NCBI GenBank assembly: GCA_963402885.1
Contig: OY727098.1
Location: forward strand, 4,459,001-4,523,000
Direction: 5' to 3'
Source: Antedon bifida
Lineage: Eukaryota > Echinodermata > Crinoidea > Comatulida > Antedonidae
DNA: 64,000 bases
Shown here piece by piece: positions 31,701 to 46,700 of the stretch (the first letter of the stretch is position 1; every line of letters starts with the position of its first letter). The position numbers were made by a program, and so were the translations under genes. Below the pieces are notes generated by a model. The model had not been told where the DNA came from. It saw nothing but the letters and a program-made list of their open reading frames with translations, and did no database searches.

Positions 31701-34700
31701 TTGTATCACAATGGATTCATCCTCAAATAGATTTGGGCAGATACTAGATTTAATGCGTTAGTAATATTAAATAACTTTGTTTAAAACTATTTTATAACTT
31801 GATCTTTGATTTTGTATAAATAATAATCATTGATATTAAATAAGCAGCAACTTTAGGACTAGTAAACCATTTTCGCATTGTGAAAACATAACCAACCTTT
31901 CATCTTTCACCTCATGAAATTAATTAATTAACCATTACACATTTATTATATGTATACAGTACGTGATTGATATTAAGAAATAAGAAAAACAGCAACTTTC
32001 GGACTAAAACCAGACCAAATATTATCAAGCTAGATTACCTCATTTCTCTCTACTCTTTCTTCTTCACTCGCAGACAAAATTTCAGATAATCTAATATCTT
32101 CAGCTGTAATGCGAAAAACAAGATTAAATAAAAATGATATAAAATAAATAGATAAACAGCTTATAATACTGTAGTCTTTACCTAAATTGCTTGACAACTC
32201 ATGAAATATAATACAAGAACTTACAGTTGATTAACATGTGCAGCAAATAATCACATTTTTGAATCATTGAGTTTACATAGTATTTTTTAACATTGTTTAT
32301 TTTGAATTATAAATAAACAAACCTGAAATATGCAATGTTTCAAGAGAGGGGGTACTATCACTTGTCACAACTTCCAAACGAGTTGAACCACTAGATGCAA
32401 GACTAGACGCAATACTAACAGGTCGCTCTCGTTCACTAATAACCGTACATCCAGATATCATGCTAAGTGGGCGTCCTGATGTAGTTAGGCTAATAGCTCC
32501 ATCATTCTCAGTGGCTATGAGACTGACAGGACGATCAGAGCATTTCACAGCTGTCTTGTCAGGGATGTTGCTTTGTGCAGTAGTTGTTGACGTGTCTTTT
32601 TTGGTTGCTGCTTTTATCGATACTACCTCCTCTTTTAATGCAGAGTCCGTTAACGTAATTCTCCCTTCATCGTGTACTCTTCGAATTCTGTCACTGTTGC
32701 TTCTCTTTTTGTTAGATGATTTCTAAATTTATTAGCAAACAGAAACAATTTCACAATTATTTCATAATATTAAAATGTAATGTGAATAGAAAGTATTGTA
32801 CTTAGCATATGATATTATATAGGACAATACTTTATTATATACATTAAAAACAATTTCACAATAAAAAATTAAAAATGCAATGTGGATAGAAAGTATTGTC
32901 CTTACCATATGGTATTGGACAATACTTTATTATGTACATGATGCAAAAGCCATAGAATCTGTACTAATACTTTTCCAAAAGCTGAATATTCTTATGGGTC
33001 AAAATGGCCAAATTGTATCCTTAGGTTGGCCCAGCTAACTTTGTTTGATCTTTATTAAACTCTCACTCATTCTTACCCCTGGTCTTTCACTGGCACAGAA
33101 ACTGTTTCCCCTTCTTGATCCTCTATGACGGCTCCGCAAGTAGTTGATTTCATTGGCTTGTCTGGTGATTTCCGATTGCAAGACTTTTACAAGACTTTCC
33201 CGCTCTCTCAGACTTTCCTGCAAAGATTTCTCATCCCTTGCTTTCTTTTCTTGTGTTGTTTGACACTCTCTGGAAACTCCTGAAAAATTAAATGTGTATA
33301 TAAGTTTCATTGCTAAACCATATCCTTATTCTGAGGACATTATGTTAGGGTTTGCAAAATGTTTGTGGAAAGCTTAGATATATTTTAGTAAGCTCCACAA
33401 AAACTATGCCAGAATTTTACCTTCAGCTTGTTTCTTGACAGCTTCAGTTGGTTTGAATCGTTCCTCCAGTTGCTTCACTTCACTTTTGATAGTGCAAAGC
33501 TCTTGCTCCAGGGCAACGCCTATCGATGCATTACTCAGTCGATTTTCATCTGTAAAGTTAAAACAAATTTAACATACATATTCATTTTTATCATCATCAT
33601 TTAGGGCTGCGATAGTTTTCTTCATGATATGAATGTTAAATAGATGGTGACAAAGTTATTTATAAAGAAGAGGCAGGGGAAAAAAAATTAAGCTGGGTAG
33701 AATAGAATACCTATTTACCTAAATGATTATTGCCATTTCAATCAAACACAACTATAATTTAAATCAGTGAATTTCCCATTTTCACTGTCAATGGTTCAAT
33801 GTAAAAGTTGCAATTGTTCTTATGAAAGCAACGAAGCAATAACAATATGTTGTAAGTGTTTACTGTGAAATGAAACTCTTTGCTTACTAGTTATATCTGT
33901 TCCAAGCTGTGCAATTTCCTCCTGCATTTTCTGAATTTCTTCCGTTATTTGTTGCAAATTTGCAGTCTTATGATTTAATTCATTTGCCAATAATAAATTC
34001 ATCTCCTCTAATTTTGTTATGTGACTTTCAGCTGTATCTACAATGTCCACCAAAATACCATCTTCCAAACTGCCGTTATCATCCAACTTCACTTCACTGG
34101 CTGATGTATTATCACTTGCAATGTTCAATGAAGGCACACTGTTCTGAGATGCACTATCTGTAGCTTGGTCAAGGTCTTCTTGTGAAGACCTGCCTGTTAA
34201 TACTACATCAGGTGATGGTTCAATAACTGGTGATGTCTGACTGGTTGGCACAATATCCAGTGGGGATTGAACAACTGCTGGTGTGGCATGTACGGTGACA
34301 TATTGACCAACCAGCTCTAAATCGGTAGATGCACTACGTTGTGGTTGAGGGCGCATCATGGCATGATGTTCCGCTTGGCTGTCTGACTTAACCCGAACTA
34401 ATTGTTTCTTTTTCTGCAACTTTTCCCACTCCTTATACTTCATTTTAAAATCAGGAGTCAATTTGGACATGTCCACTTTTTGACCAACATCCAATTGACC
34501 ACTATCCCTGTCTGATGAATTTCTTTGTCCATTATCAGGCGTGAGCTGATTTTCTGTTTTATCTTTCTTTGTATTTCTTGCATTGCGGTTTGGTTTTTTC
34601 CCAGATTTTCCTGTCTTCCTATTTTTCTTAGATGGTTTTTCTGGAGCTGTATCTGCAACAACAAAAAATAAATATTATACAAATATTATAAACTACTAAA

Positions 34701-37700
34701 AATTTGGCCTGTACAAGTTAATAGTTTGATGATTAAGTATAAAAAGTTATGAAGTGAATATTTATTTATTTATTTAATTTATTTCAACAATATTTTATGA
34801 GGGTGATTCATCCAGTCTGATCATTAGGGACCCTCACAAAAATGACGAGACATAAACATGTGACAATAAAAATGAAATTAAAATAAATAAAATATCAATC
34901 TAATATGATGGCATCAATGAACGCAAATAAGTTCTAGACAACAATTCGGCTTAATATTGGTAAAAAGATAAACATTTTTGCAAACATGGCGTATCATATG
35001 TATACTTGAGCTGGAAAAAAGTGTTAAAGGAATACTAACAATCTAAAAGACCAGAGACTTGGGGCAAGTCTAGCAAAGTGGGAACAATGGTGGTACTTGG
35101 ATGAAGAAAGCTTTGGTATCATCAGCCATGGTCTATCTATATATTTTGCTAACAACTGTATATGTTATCACATTACAATTTAATAGATCAACGCACAGTG
35201 TGCAATAAATATATGAATAAGGTGTTCGGCTACTTGAATTGATAAAAGAGGAACTGAGAATTCTGTGGTTTAGGCTAGCTAGTAGGACATGATGCTCCCT
35301 GCAAGTGTTGGGTTGTTGATGGTATTTATCCAAGCATTCCTAGGATTGCAGCACTGCTGGCATACTATATTGAAAAAAACTTGTAAATATCAAATGCTAG
35401 TATAAATTCATCTCCTGTCTTTGCCTTTTTCAACTCTCTCTCTCACTTGAATAAAAAGGTAATTTTATAATATGAGAAGTTTATTTATTATTCAATAAAA
35501 TAAATGTTTAAACCATGTCAATAAATAAATGTTTAAACCCAAGTTTAATATCATGGGCCAGCAAAAGTGTCCAGTTTTCCAATTTAATTGACAAATAACA
35601 TTATTTCTTAGGAAAGTGTTACAGAATCGCTGTTTCAGATTGTTTAGAATCAGGTACCAAGAGATGATGCATACGGTACACATGTAATTATGTTTATAAT
35701 TATGTAGGTTAAAAAACGTGACTGGACTGGATAACAGAGTAAAATGCTTAGCAAAGATGGGCAGGGTGCATTCTACTATTAATTTTGATCTAATATACCA
35801 ACACAAAGAATTTTAATAATGTTTAAATATCTTGCAACATTGAAACGTACACTGAACTGTGTAGCAAATGCCATCTGTTAAGATTATGCCTATGTACCAT
35901 GTATTTGACTGATATCACTTTCACCAGGGTCCCATATTGGTCACTAGGCCGATGTGTCATCAGCGTTTTAGTTTTTTTTTTCAGAAAAGATGAAGCTTTA
36001 TAATATTAAATGACCTTCATGGAAAAATTTCCCACAGTTTTTAGATTAATAGACAAATTGTGTATCTAAAACAATGAATAATTCATGGTCAATTTAAATA
36101 AGGCAACATATTTCACTATGTCCATTGACAGTGATACATCAACATTTGATGAAAACTAATTCATTCATTAGTCATCATGGCATCCCTCATTTGTGTCCTT
36201 TCTCATTTATGATAACACACTAAACATCAACAATTCTCTAATTTTACAATTCTTGTTAGCTGCCAACTGTCACTGGCAAAAGCCAAGTTTGCTCATGACA
36301 TTACCAGATATGGTACATGATGATAAGCGAAAGAAAGTTTTAACTGCAAAGCGTCCATGGATAGCCATGGCCATGATGACACATATTTTGACTTTTACCT
36401 TGTTGCATGGTAATCATGCGATATGAAACTTTTATGGTAGTAAACGGTGTATGAAACACGATGGTATATTTATCTCCTTTCAGCGACAGATCCAGAATTT
36501 TAAAATAGGGGAAGGGGGGGGGGGGGTGTGAGGTTGGGGAAGGGCTTGTGAAATAACGTCTGAACTTAATCTATATCCTATTTTTAGAAGCGTTCCTTGA
36601 ACTTGGACAAGATTATGCAGAATCTTGACAAGTTTCAACTGGACATGTGTTGCTACAACAGGGTTTAACAGGTGCGTGTCAGGAAGAAAATTTTTTTATA
36701 TAATCTCTGGACTTAATAAAAGGTGAAGGACAGATTTGGACTGGTCAAGCATTGAAAAAAAAAAGACACTACTATGTGTAATTGAAATCACTATGGGGGT
36801 TGAGCTGCTTTTAGTATAAACCTGTTTGTTTGATTATCTTAAAATTTCCAGGCATTTTTGCATGGTCATCAGAAATATTACCATCAATCCAAACAGTACA
36901 GTTACACACAGTCCAGGATTATACAGTTTTGTTGTTGTTCTTAGGCATATCCTATCCGTTTGTTGTTTGTATAAACGCATAAAGGTGTTTCAATAAATTG
37001 TTTTCCTTTAGGGAAGGTGATGCTCACTTGAGCATATGAACTTTTATAATATTACAGGACAACCAAACATATTTACAGTAAGAAACAACACCTCATATTA
37101 AATACAATATCACATTAATGTTAATTCATAAGTTTTAGGCTGACTATTTCACTAGATGACTTTTTGAGTCCTATAAGATCTGATATAGCAATTCCTTTGA
37201 AAACTCTATTGGTTCTTAATGATAACACGGTATACTGTTGGTAATTGATTCATAGCAATGGAAATGATAGAAGACCCATCACTAAAGATATCTGAATTTA
37301 ACACAACAATACTGTATACTTTGTACATAATTCTGTTCTATACATTATAAAATGTCATTATTAATTGTACTAGAGCTTTTGGCATGAGGACGATTATGTG
37401 CGCTCAGACACACGTTTTTGTTATATGCGAGATATCTGTCACAAGCCAGTTATCATGATAATCCTTTGGGATGAGGGTATGCCAAAATCACAACGATAGC
37501 CATCAGCACCGAACAATCTTTACTTGAATCCTGAATCAATTTAATGTTTACTGCCAACTTCCATCAGATATCAAATATGAATTTTAAAAGAATGAGTATT
37601 ATATATAGTATGTATCAATAGGGTCATATTTATTATAACATTTTTCTGAAAAAAAGTGCAAAACAACTGCATGCAAATTGCAAGGAAAGATTTACAGTTT

Positions 37701-40700
37701 AAAAGGCTGGGGTTGTCTAGGAGGTGGATAATTGACAACATTGGCTTTAACTTTTAAATCCACTCAAATTGACAATTGAGGTCCCTCTCCTTATTTGGTT
37801 AAATTGTATATAAATTGAAAGATATTTAGTAAGCATAATAATTGCTATGACTAATATAAGATTGTTTGCCAGTATAATTCAATTATAGTTACAATAGATG
37901 ATGTAATTTGATTTGAAGATAAAGTGTAGTCGATGAGTGGCCAAGCCAAGGGGTGTGGTGACTGTGTTTCAGGGATGTATCCAGGGTTTTGGGTAGAGGA
38001 GGTTTAGCCTTTATTAGATCCAGGTTACTGCAAACTAAGAGCATACTTAAAGTCACAAAAATAAGTTTAAATTGTACAATAGTAATACTGTATCTGTGTG
38101 TATGTGTTAAATGAAAACTTGTTCACAGACTGTATATTTTGTGGTTGTGCACAGATATACTAGGGAGATTCCCTCAATGATATTTGCTTTGGTTATATAA
38201 CAATTGGATATACCTATCTTCACAAAGTAGACAATGGCTTTTACCCATGCTTGTAGTGGTATACAAAATTGCTAGCAAACTGCTTGCCACCTACTATTTT
38301 AAATAGCTATCCAAAAAGTTAAATTATGCTACGAGGCAGACTACCTACTACAAGAATAATAGCATTAACAAGAGAGTAAATTAAATTACATTGAGTTAAT
38401 AACTTTAAAAAAAAGTTATAGCCCTGTAAACTATGTTTATATATTACATAGCCTATGTAAATACGTGAACGTGATTGGTTGAAACTGCGTCACATGACTA
38501 CCGCTGCGAGGATCGTAAATCGTATATATCCTCGAGAACGATGATATTGACCGATTAATTTTCGCGTAATTATCGTGTCCCCTGTCATTAAACATATACA
38601 TTCTCGAGTTCGATGATATTGACTGTGTAATTTTCGTGTGGCAACACTCGCGTTTGCCGATAAATAAACAAAAGTCATCTACTGGATTTGAACTCGGGTG
38701 GAATTGTCACTCCATCGCAAGACAACGCTTCCACCGTTGCGCCACGCAGCTTGCTTGAAGAAATTATTCATCTAAACTATTTAAACTATGCATACATAGC
38801 GCCCTCATTTGTTATTAGTCCTCCCTAAATGTGATGAAACACCGTTTGTGATTGGTCAATACTCACGGTAGTAACCTAGTAACTAGTACGCGCTGAACAT
38901 CCGGAGATTCGGCTCCTCGAGAGAAGACGATGAATTGTTTATTCGGCCTAGGCCTACCTGATTATAATATTATTATTAATAGGCTTATTGATGGAAATTC
39001 TTCTGTTAATTTAAACGACCTAGGCCTAAGTGAATATGTTATTGCCAAGGAATCATTAATTAGTAATTATCTGTATATTATTCTTCGCAAGGTAAGGTGT
39101 CTAGGCAGGAGGCTTGTTTACATTACATACAATACAAATACTATAGAATAGGAGGCCTAGCCTAGCTTCACCCAACCCAGCAGACTTGTTCTTGGCTATA
39201 TAATATAACAGATATCGCCTTTTATATCGGTAAAATATAAGATTTAACATCCCCTCGGGATGATGTTATGTTCTCGGGGAATTATATATCCCTCAGCTGC
39301 CGCTTCGGGATATATATATTCCCTCGAACATAATATCATTCCCTCGGGGATGTCAAATCTTATATTTCACCTCTAAGCAGGCAATATCTGTATAATAATA
39401 GATGGTGACAGGTTGATATAGGCCTATAATTAATTTAGGAGTTAGTTAATTAATTTTGCTATGATATGTTTAAGTTAAGTTTACTTAAATATTTTTAAAA
39501 ATGAGTTGAGAATTGGCATAGTATATTAAGTTGGTTAATGATTCAATTTAAACATAATTGCCTACATAATGAAATAATTATTGGAATGTGAAATTACATG
39601 AAGGTATTCAAAGTGATTCAATTTACTGTTAATTATATATTTTTGTATTTGATCACTAGTTGTGAGTGGCATCATAGGTGGGAATGGAGTTTGCTCTCAC
39701 AGCAGCAAGTTTGATCTTAAACTAACTGTAAATTAGCATTTTTAATTTTCAGTTCGAGTATTAACTGCGGATTCTGATGAAAAACTATGAAGAAAAGTTA
39801 TCCCCATCCTCATGATCAACAAGATGTAACTTGTAAGATGACAATTGTTTTTCCTTGTAAGCAAATATAAATGTCATATTTGGAGGGGCAGGAGGTTCTT
39901 CACAACGAAATAAAATGTCAAAATAAAATGTAATATGATGAATGCCAATGAAAATCAAAGTTGACTGAGATTTGTATGTAAATAAAATACTGCAGTGAAG
40001 CATAGACTTCTTGGCAGTCTATCCAATAAATAAATTATTGACTTCACTGGTACCAGGAAGATGTAGATGGAAGTAAACGCTGTAAATATTTCATTTCATA
40101 GACAGATTATTAATTCATGTGAGCTTATATGTTGAACCTATCACGTATAATGGTAAAGATTATGATTAAAAATTAAATTTTCAAAAGTAGGGTAATATGT
40201 TATTTCCATTTGCATGGAAGATGATAACATGCTTAACTCACTGGCACTGCTTGTGTTTCCACTTAGTCTTTTTTTATCCCATTCTTTCATCAACTTGTTG
40301 AAATCAACCGGCAAGCTTTTCTGTAGGCTTTGTATCGGATCAGGACTGTTGACTGGAAGCTCTGCCTTATCTGGTAATAATAATGGGGGGAATATTTTTA
40401 TTTAAGCACTGATATTTGTTGAATAATTGCTATTTACCATGCGATTTATTAGAAAGAAAGAGATTGTTGAAATAGAATAGAATGTTGAAAATGAAAGTAG
40501 TGGAAAATGACAGAGAGAGAATAACATTGAAACTGAATCAGAAAATAACAAGGATGAAGTTGACTAGAAACTAAAAGAAGAAAAACAGTTTGAAACTTTC
40601 GTAGATTTGAAAGGATAAAAATGAACAATGAAACGAAACTAACAATCACAACGTGATTTAACTATGATAGATAGATGATATAATAGAATTATCTTCTGAT

Positions 40701-43700
40701 TGTTTATGTGACAAGAAATGAAAGAAAAAAAAAAGAAAAGAAAAAGATTTTTACTACATAAACAAATTTGATTTCAGAATAAATTGATCTTAAATGAAAG
40801 ATAGATAAAAGAGATATAAACATAAGTTTAAACATTGCAAGAAATACTAAAACAATTCAATATATGATAGTAATATACAAATCAGTTCGTGCATAATTCA
40901 TTCCTTGAAATAGACAAAGCAACATTGAAATTTAAAAAATACAAATATTGTAAAAATTCATTAACAAGAAATAGGACAAGAAATACAATACACAAATTGC
41001 TTTTCTCCCAGGCATTTCCAATAATAGGCTATTATTAAAAGGAATGTGGTGATTAGGCTAAAATATTGGAATTGGCCAACAAAAACTCTTTGTGGTATCT
41101 ATTGGATTTAACCCAGGAATTGTACTACTAGATTGGAAGTTGGTCAAGTAACTATAGCCGTAAGCTTATTGTAAAGTCTGCTTTAATTTCCACCTAATGC
41201 AGCCACCCAAAAAGCTTTTCTACTTCTTTTTCCTACTCAAATTTGGTAATGTACTGTAGTTGTATTATATACCATTGTCCTGTGATGTTGAAATGAATGT
41301 AGCATTTAACAGTGTATAAAATAATGTGCAAGTATGCCCTCTATATGTTATACCTAGAAAATTGATAAACGACAATGTGTGATGTGTTCATGCCCAGTGG
41401 TGTTCACCAATACTGTAATAATACCAAATATGTACAATATAATGTTGTGGTTGTTTTATCGAAAAACAATTATCTGTGAGAATTTTTACATACAAATAGG
41501 CAAAGTTTTTTGTAAATGTACTATGCAAATGTAGGTATAAACAATACCCAGGGAGTTTAAATCTACCCTAGGGAATATTAAAGCAATATCTCCCACATCT
41601 TGCTCTAATTTAATGGTTTGAAGTGTATCAAGTATGTCATGCAAGATTATAATAGATTATATATTGTACAACATTAGTAAGTATAGTATATTCTTGACAG
41701 CCTATCATGTAAAATCAACAATTGACATGTACCATGTGTACACAGTGCAAGTGAATGTATGTATGTGTAACTTCAATGTATCTAGTGCATCTGTTTCCCC
41801 ATGTGTAAAAATATGCACTCCATACAGTATTGTAGGTAGTGTGTGCATGAATATGGGGCCTGGGGTGGGGATAAAAATAGCAAATGAAATTATCAAAATG
41901 TGCCTACACTTACTGTATAATGTTTTTAACATTTGGGGGATGGGCCTTGATCTACCTTTGATCAAGAAATCATGTCTCCTATGTATGGAGACCATAGAAC
42001 AGAATAAGTATACAACATGATGTACAGATAATGTGCAAAAAATGGATGTGCAGTATAGATGATGATGTGTATGTGCAGTATAGATGATGATGTGTATGTG
42101 CAGTATAGATGATGATGTGTATGTGCAGTATAGATGATGATGTGTATGTGCAGTATAGATGATGATGTGTATGTGCAGTATAGATGATGATGTGTATGTG
42201 CAGTATAGATGATGATGTGTATGTGCAGTATAGAATGATGATGATGTGTATGTGCAGTATAGATGATGATGTGTATGTGCAGTAAAGATGATGATGTGTA
42301 TGTGCAGTATAGATAATCGTGTATGGATTAAACACAAACAAAACATATGTATGTGCTGTAGTAAACATATAAGAAACAAAATGTATGTGCAAATTGGATG
42401 AAAGTGTCAAAGTTTATACATTCTTGCAACTTACAATATGAAAACTACAATTATGGATACAAACAAATATTTTGCATGCAAAATAAAAGGACAAACCCAA
42501 ACATGCTCTAAAACATTTTCAGTTAAATATATTGATCGATACTCTGAATGAACTTATTGATTAAATCCAGTGGAAACTTTCTATCAAATCAAATTTTATT
42601 ATGGCCAATTTAATTAATTCCCCAGAATTTGTCTGCAATTTTACCAACCATGGCATGATTATGAAAAGTCTGTACTCGATATTATTAAATTAAATAATGT
42701 ATTAATTTTGTTCAACATCTTAATTTTGATTTTTTGTACGTTTGAAATAATCCAAAATGTTTTTGTTCATAGTTTGAATTAGTTTAGCATGAAATCATTT
42801 TCATTCCATAAGGTTACTTTGCATTTATGTGCGAAATAAAACAAACAGAAAGTTATTAAAAATCATGTGGATGTAACTATGAGCGTCTGTGTGTTGGCAT
42901 GCAGTGACACATTCGACCTTATGCACCATGCATCCATTTACAGACAGACAGACAGTCACTTTACTTACGGACATTGTCAGGGACAGAACGAGCAAGGGCC
43001 TGATTAGTGTCGCCAAGGGCAACATACCATGTGGTCGAAGGGAATTCTATTTAAAAACAATCAAACTAAATGGTTAACAATTCTAAATGGTTTACACCAA
43101 GAAAGTCAAATTATTAGTAATGAAAACCAATGTTTAACAACATAAACAAAGGTTATGTCAGGTAACATAGGTACTGTACTATGATCCGTATTTAGTCCGT
43201 AATATTTAACCTTGGATGATAACATATCCTGTTGTATTATGTACAATGGGATGTATGTTTTTCCTCCAATTAATGTCATTTTAACAACAAGTGTGTACAG
43301 TAAATCCTTAAAACCCATGATGAAGGCCCTTAGATGAGATTTCAATAAAGAAACTAGTTATTTAAGAATTTTACACTGTTGATTGCCACCATGGTTGCAT
43401 AGACTTTACTCGCTCTTAAAAGTTCTTTTAAGTGAATTCCATTTTAAAGTAAAATTACTTTAACATTCTGATAGGATTAAGTAAAAATAAGCTTTGGTAT
43501 TAACATCTGAAGAATAGTTCCAACATTCCAATGGATTACAATAACGCGGCTAAAAATAACAAATCTCTTTCTGTTGATAGCTACCAATAATATTCAGTTA
43601 GCAGGATTATCGATTAAAGATAATTAAATTATTAATTTAATTTTACTAGTTAAAAATGTATTTAAATTCCTGTACTGCTAAATTTCTATGATGAAGGTTC

Positions 43701-46700
43701 AAATTCAATCATTACATTATGTACAGTACCTAGTATATTTAGGGAAATTTGAGACTTCTTTATTGTTCTTAATACACCAAAAATTGTTTAAAAAAGCCAC
43801 TGAAAATGATCACATATTGTTTGGAAACTGTTAAAATTTATTTTCTTTTTTTTGCCAGAGCAGCATTTATTTTTTGGTTAACATTTTAAATAGGATAGCA
43901 TATCCAGAAAATAAAATTTATCAAATATCTTACATCTTTGGTTTTCCAATATTTCTACATACAAATAGACAGATTAGAGGTAAACAAAATATGTTCATGA
44001 ATAAATTAGTTTAATAAACCAGTTAGACAAAATGATTAAATTAAAAGCCTGCATTTCTGGTTTTCAGTCTATGTGTTTGAACTTTCTAAATGTATGAATG
44101 TGATAAGAACATCTAATCAAATTAAAATAATTAAATTTCCTGCAATACAATTAATTATTTGACGCTTACATCACTTAATTTTGAATATTTACATCAATAA
44201 ATTGATAAAACATCTAAATGTGCTATCAAATTAATTAATTTAGTTGTAGTAACTGGTGACTGTAAAACATTGCCGAAGAAATTATCAAAGTTACCAGGAA
44301 CCAATCTTTTTTATTCAAGGTTATTTTATAAAATTATGAAAATATTACATGATGGAGATGATGCATAAAGTGATTCAAAAGATGTTTGTAGATAATAAAG
44401 TTATGTTATTAATGCATAATTCTATATGATCATTATATAATGAAATGTTTTGCACTTTTTGCAATATATTTGTGTATGTTATTGTTACTATCATCAGAAG
44501 AAACAAAGAAAAGAGGGGAATGGACTTGCTTGCAGTTTTTGCATGGTGGTGTGGATTTGTAACAGATAATTATGTAGATATGCAAGTAATAATACAGTTA
44601 TTATAAAAACAGGTTTTTATTTTAAAGACGTAATACAGCATTGTACTTAACTCTGATACTTTAAATTAAGTGTGTGCAATACTGATAAATTATATGCAAT
44701 TTCTAATGGAAATTTGATTTTTAAAACACAGGCCGGTTTAAAATTTTGAAAAAAATATGTAACAATTTGTACTATTGAAATATCAATAAAAGAGTTGGAA
44801 AATGTATTGTTCTTTTATTTTTTAACTATTATAATACATGGAGATACGGGAGATGTTCCAAGAACGACCTCCAGTCAAGGTCTTGATTCCTTGATGGGAT
44901 CTTAAATCAGTGAATTCTTCTCTCAGTTCTTAGACTTCGTGCTGTCTTCACGACAGTATAAAAGGAAATGATGATGGTAATACATGGGAGGGAGTGGTCC
45001 GGGAGGACGATATAGCGGACTGTCCCATTAATTAATTCCTCTTTTCGTAATTGTTTTACACTTTATGGAAAAGGGCTACTGTTGGGTTTATCCAGGTAAG
45101 CAGGCTTTAACTATTATAATAAATGGAGGTACATATCACTTCAAGATGGGCCTCTAGGAATAAAATCCTCTTCATACAAAACATGTTGATTTGGTTATAT
45201 TCAACATGAACTTCTCAGACAGAAATTTAAATTAAAATAATGCAAAATATCATAAAAGCAAACACAACATATAAAAGAAAGAATACTGATGTTGTTCATG
45301 CACTATATTACCTTTACTTAGTTCTGTCCCAGTGGCCAGCGTTACACTTTTACCAATTGGTACCTCTCTGGTACTTCCATTTAACTGTGTATCACTCTGG
45401 CCTGGTGGTTTATTGCGAATAAAATGTTTTATATGATCCCATCCAGACGTAACTACAAATAGAACAATATTCAGTTGAAAACTGTACATGCTTGGGCTGA
45501 CTCAAAATATTTTGTTTCTTACAAAGTCTGCTTTTATGAATGCATTTAAAAATAATAGCAACCAATTTTTGACTTCTTTTTTCTAGCCGGCCGCAGCTTT
45601 TTAATAAAGCATTTTGAACTTCCAGCTGGAGTGACTTTATTATTTAAAATAAAAAATACTAAATACCAACCTTTTCCTCGCTTTTCATTTGATTTAGATT
45701 CAAGCGTACTTGAGGAAGCCAACATATCCGATGACGCACTTTTATTTTCAAGAAACCTTCTTTGCTTTTCACGGTTTGCTTGTTCATGCTGAAGGAATCC
45801 TGCCTGTATATCTGGTTGTGTATCAGATTTTCGCAGCTGACTATTTTTCAGTTCTTTCTCGTTGTACTCAATCGCATCAAAGGATAACGTCCGTTTATGA
45901 CCGCCGTAATCAGGTTCGTTTTGATCGTGTACGACACAAGACTGACGAGGGAGGTTGACTTTTTTATGTCGTGGAACACGTACGCCGGGTTCTCGTCTTT
46001 TTATCGAAGACTTCCTAGGAGATTCTAAAAGTTCATCATTAGAACTAGTTGAAGGGTCGCTTTCTTTAGTATTAGAGAATCCATCACTATCTAACCGGCT
46101 TAATTGTTTATCAAACACATCTTCATCAGAGTTTTCACTTTTCTTCAAATCAGAATGATCAAAGCTAGCATTTCCACTATCTTCAAAATGTTCATTTCCA
46201 TTATAATTACTGTCTTTTTTATTTCTTAATTTGTTTACTTTACTATCATCCATTTTAGTACCTTGCTTTCTATTTTTTGTTATCTTGTGTACAAAATTTA
46301 AAAGTCCTTTTTTCCCCTCATCATCAAGAACCCTACCATGTGAGTGACTTCTTTTAGAGCCAGTGATTCTTGCTGCTGATCGTCCCTTACGTTTTGTATT
46401 ATTCCTCTCCCTTGCCGAATTGAAATCCTCTCCCGCTATACTCTCTGGTTCGGAAACAACCTCTTCAGATTGCTGGTAATAGTCGTCATAATTGTCATCA
46501 AATCTCGTAAACCTGTTACAATATTTTGTATTTACATTTTCATTGCGTAATCTTTCCAGATCGTTCATTGCTATATGATAATTTGCATATTCTCTCAGTT
46601 TGGCATTTTGTTCCGTTAATGCACACATTTGTTCCATCATTTTAACAAGCCTATTCAATTGCTGCATGCCCTTACCATTGTCTGTATTCAGAACATGGGA

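Larger units (their letters stand above)
34839..40241. other. Long intron of the large minus-strand gene
   Basis: Mostly AT-rich unique-looking sequence. It holds a poly-G run at about 36514-36526, a tRNA-like SINE head near 38678-38752, a plus-strand candidate exon at 38930-39091, a long hairpin at 39208-39391 and a possible alternative terminal exon at 39785-39897 (listed separately). Between 35.0 and 38.4 kb I see no gene. Confidence 0.55.

Noticed and set aside
41705-42410. Long minus-strand open frames (143 and 224 codons) over the 42-kb array
   Set aside because: They are produced by the 25-bp tandem repeat, which is open in several frames and encodes HIHIII/HTHHHL-type low-complexity strings; no splice or start context.
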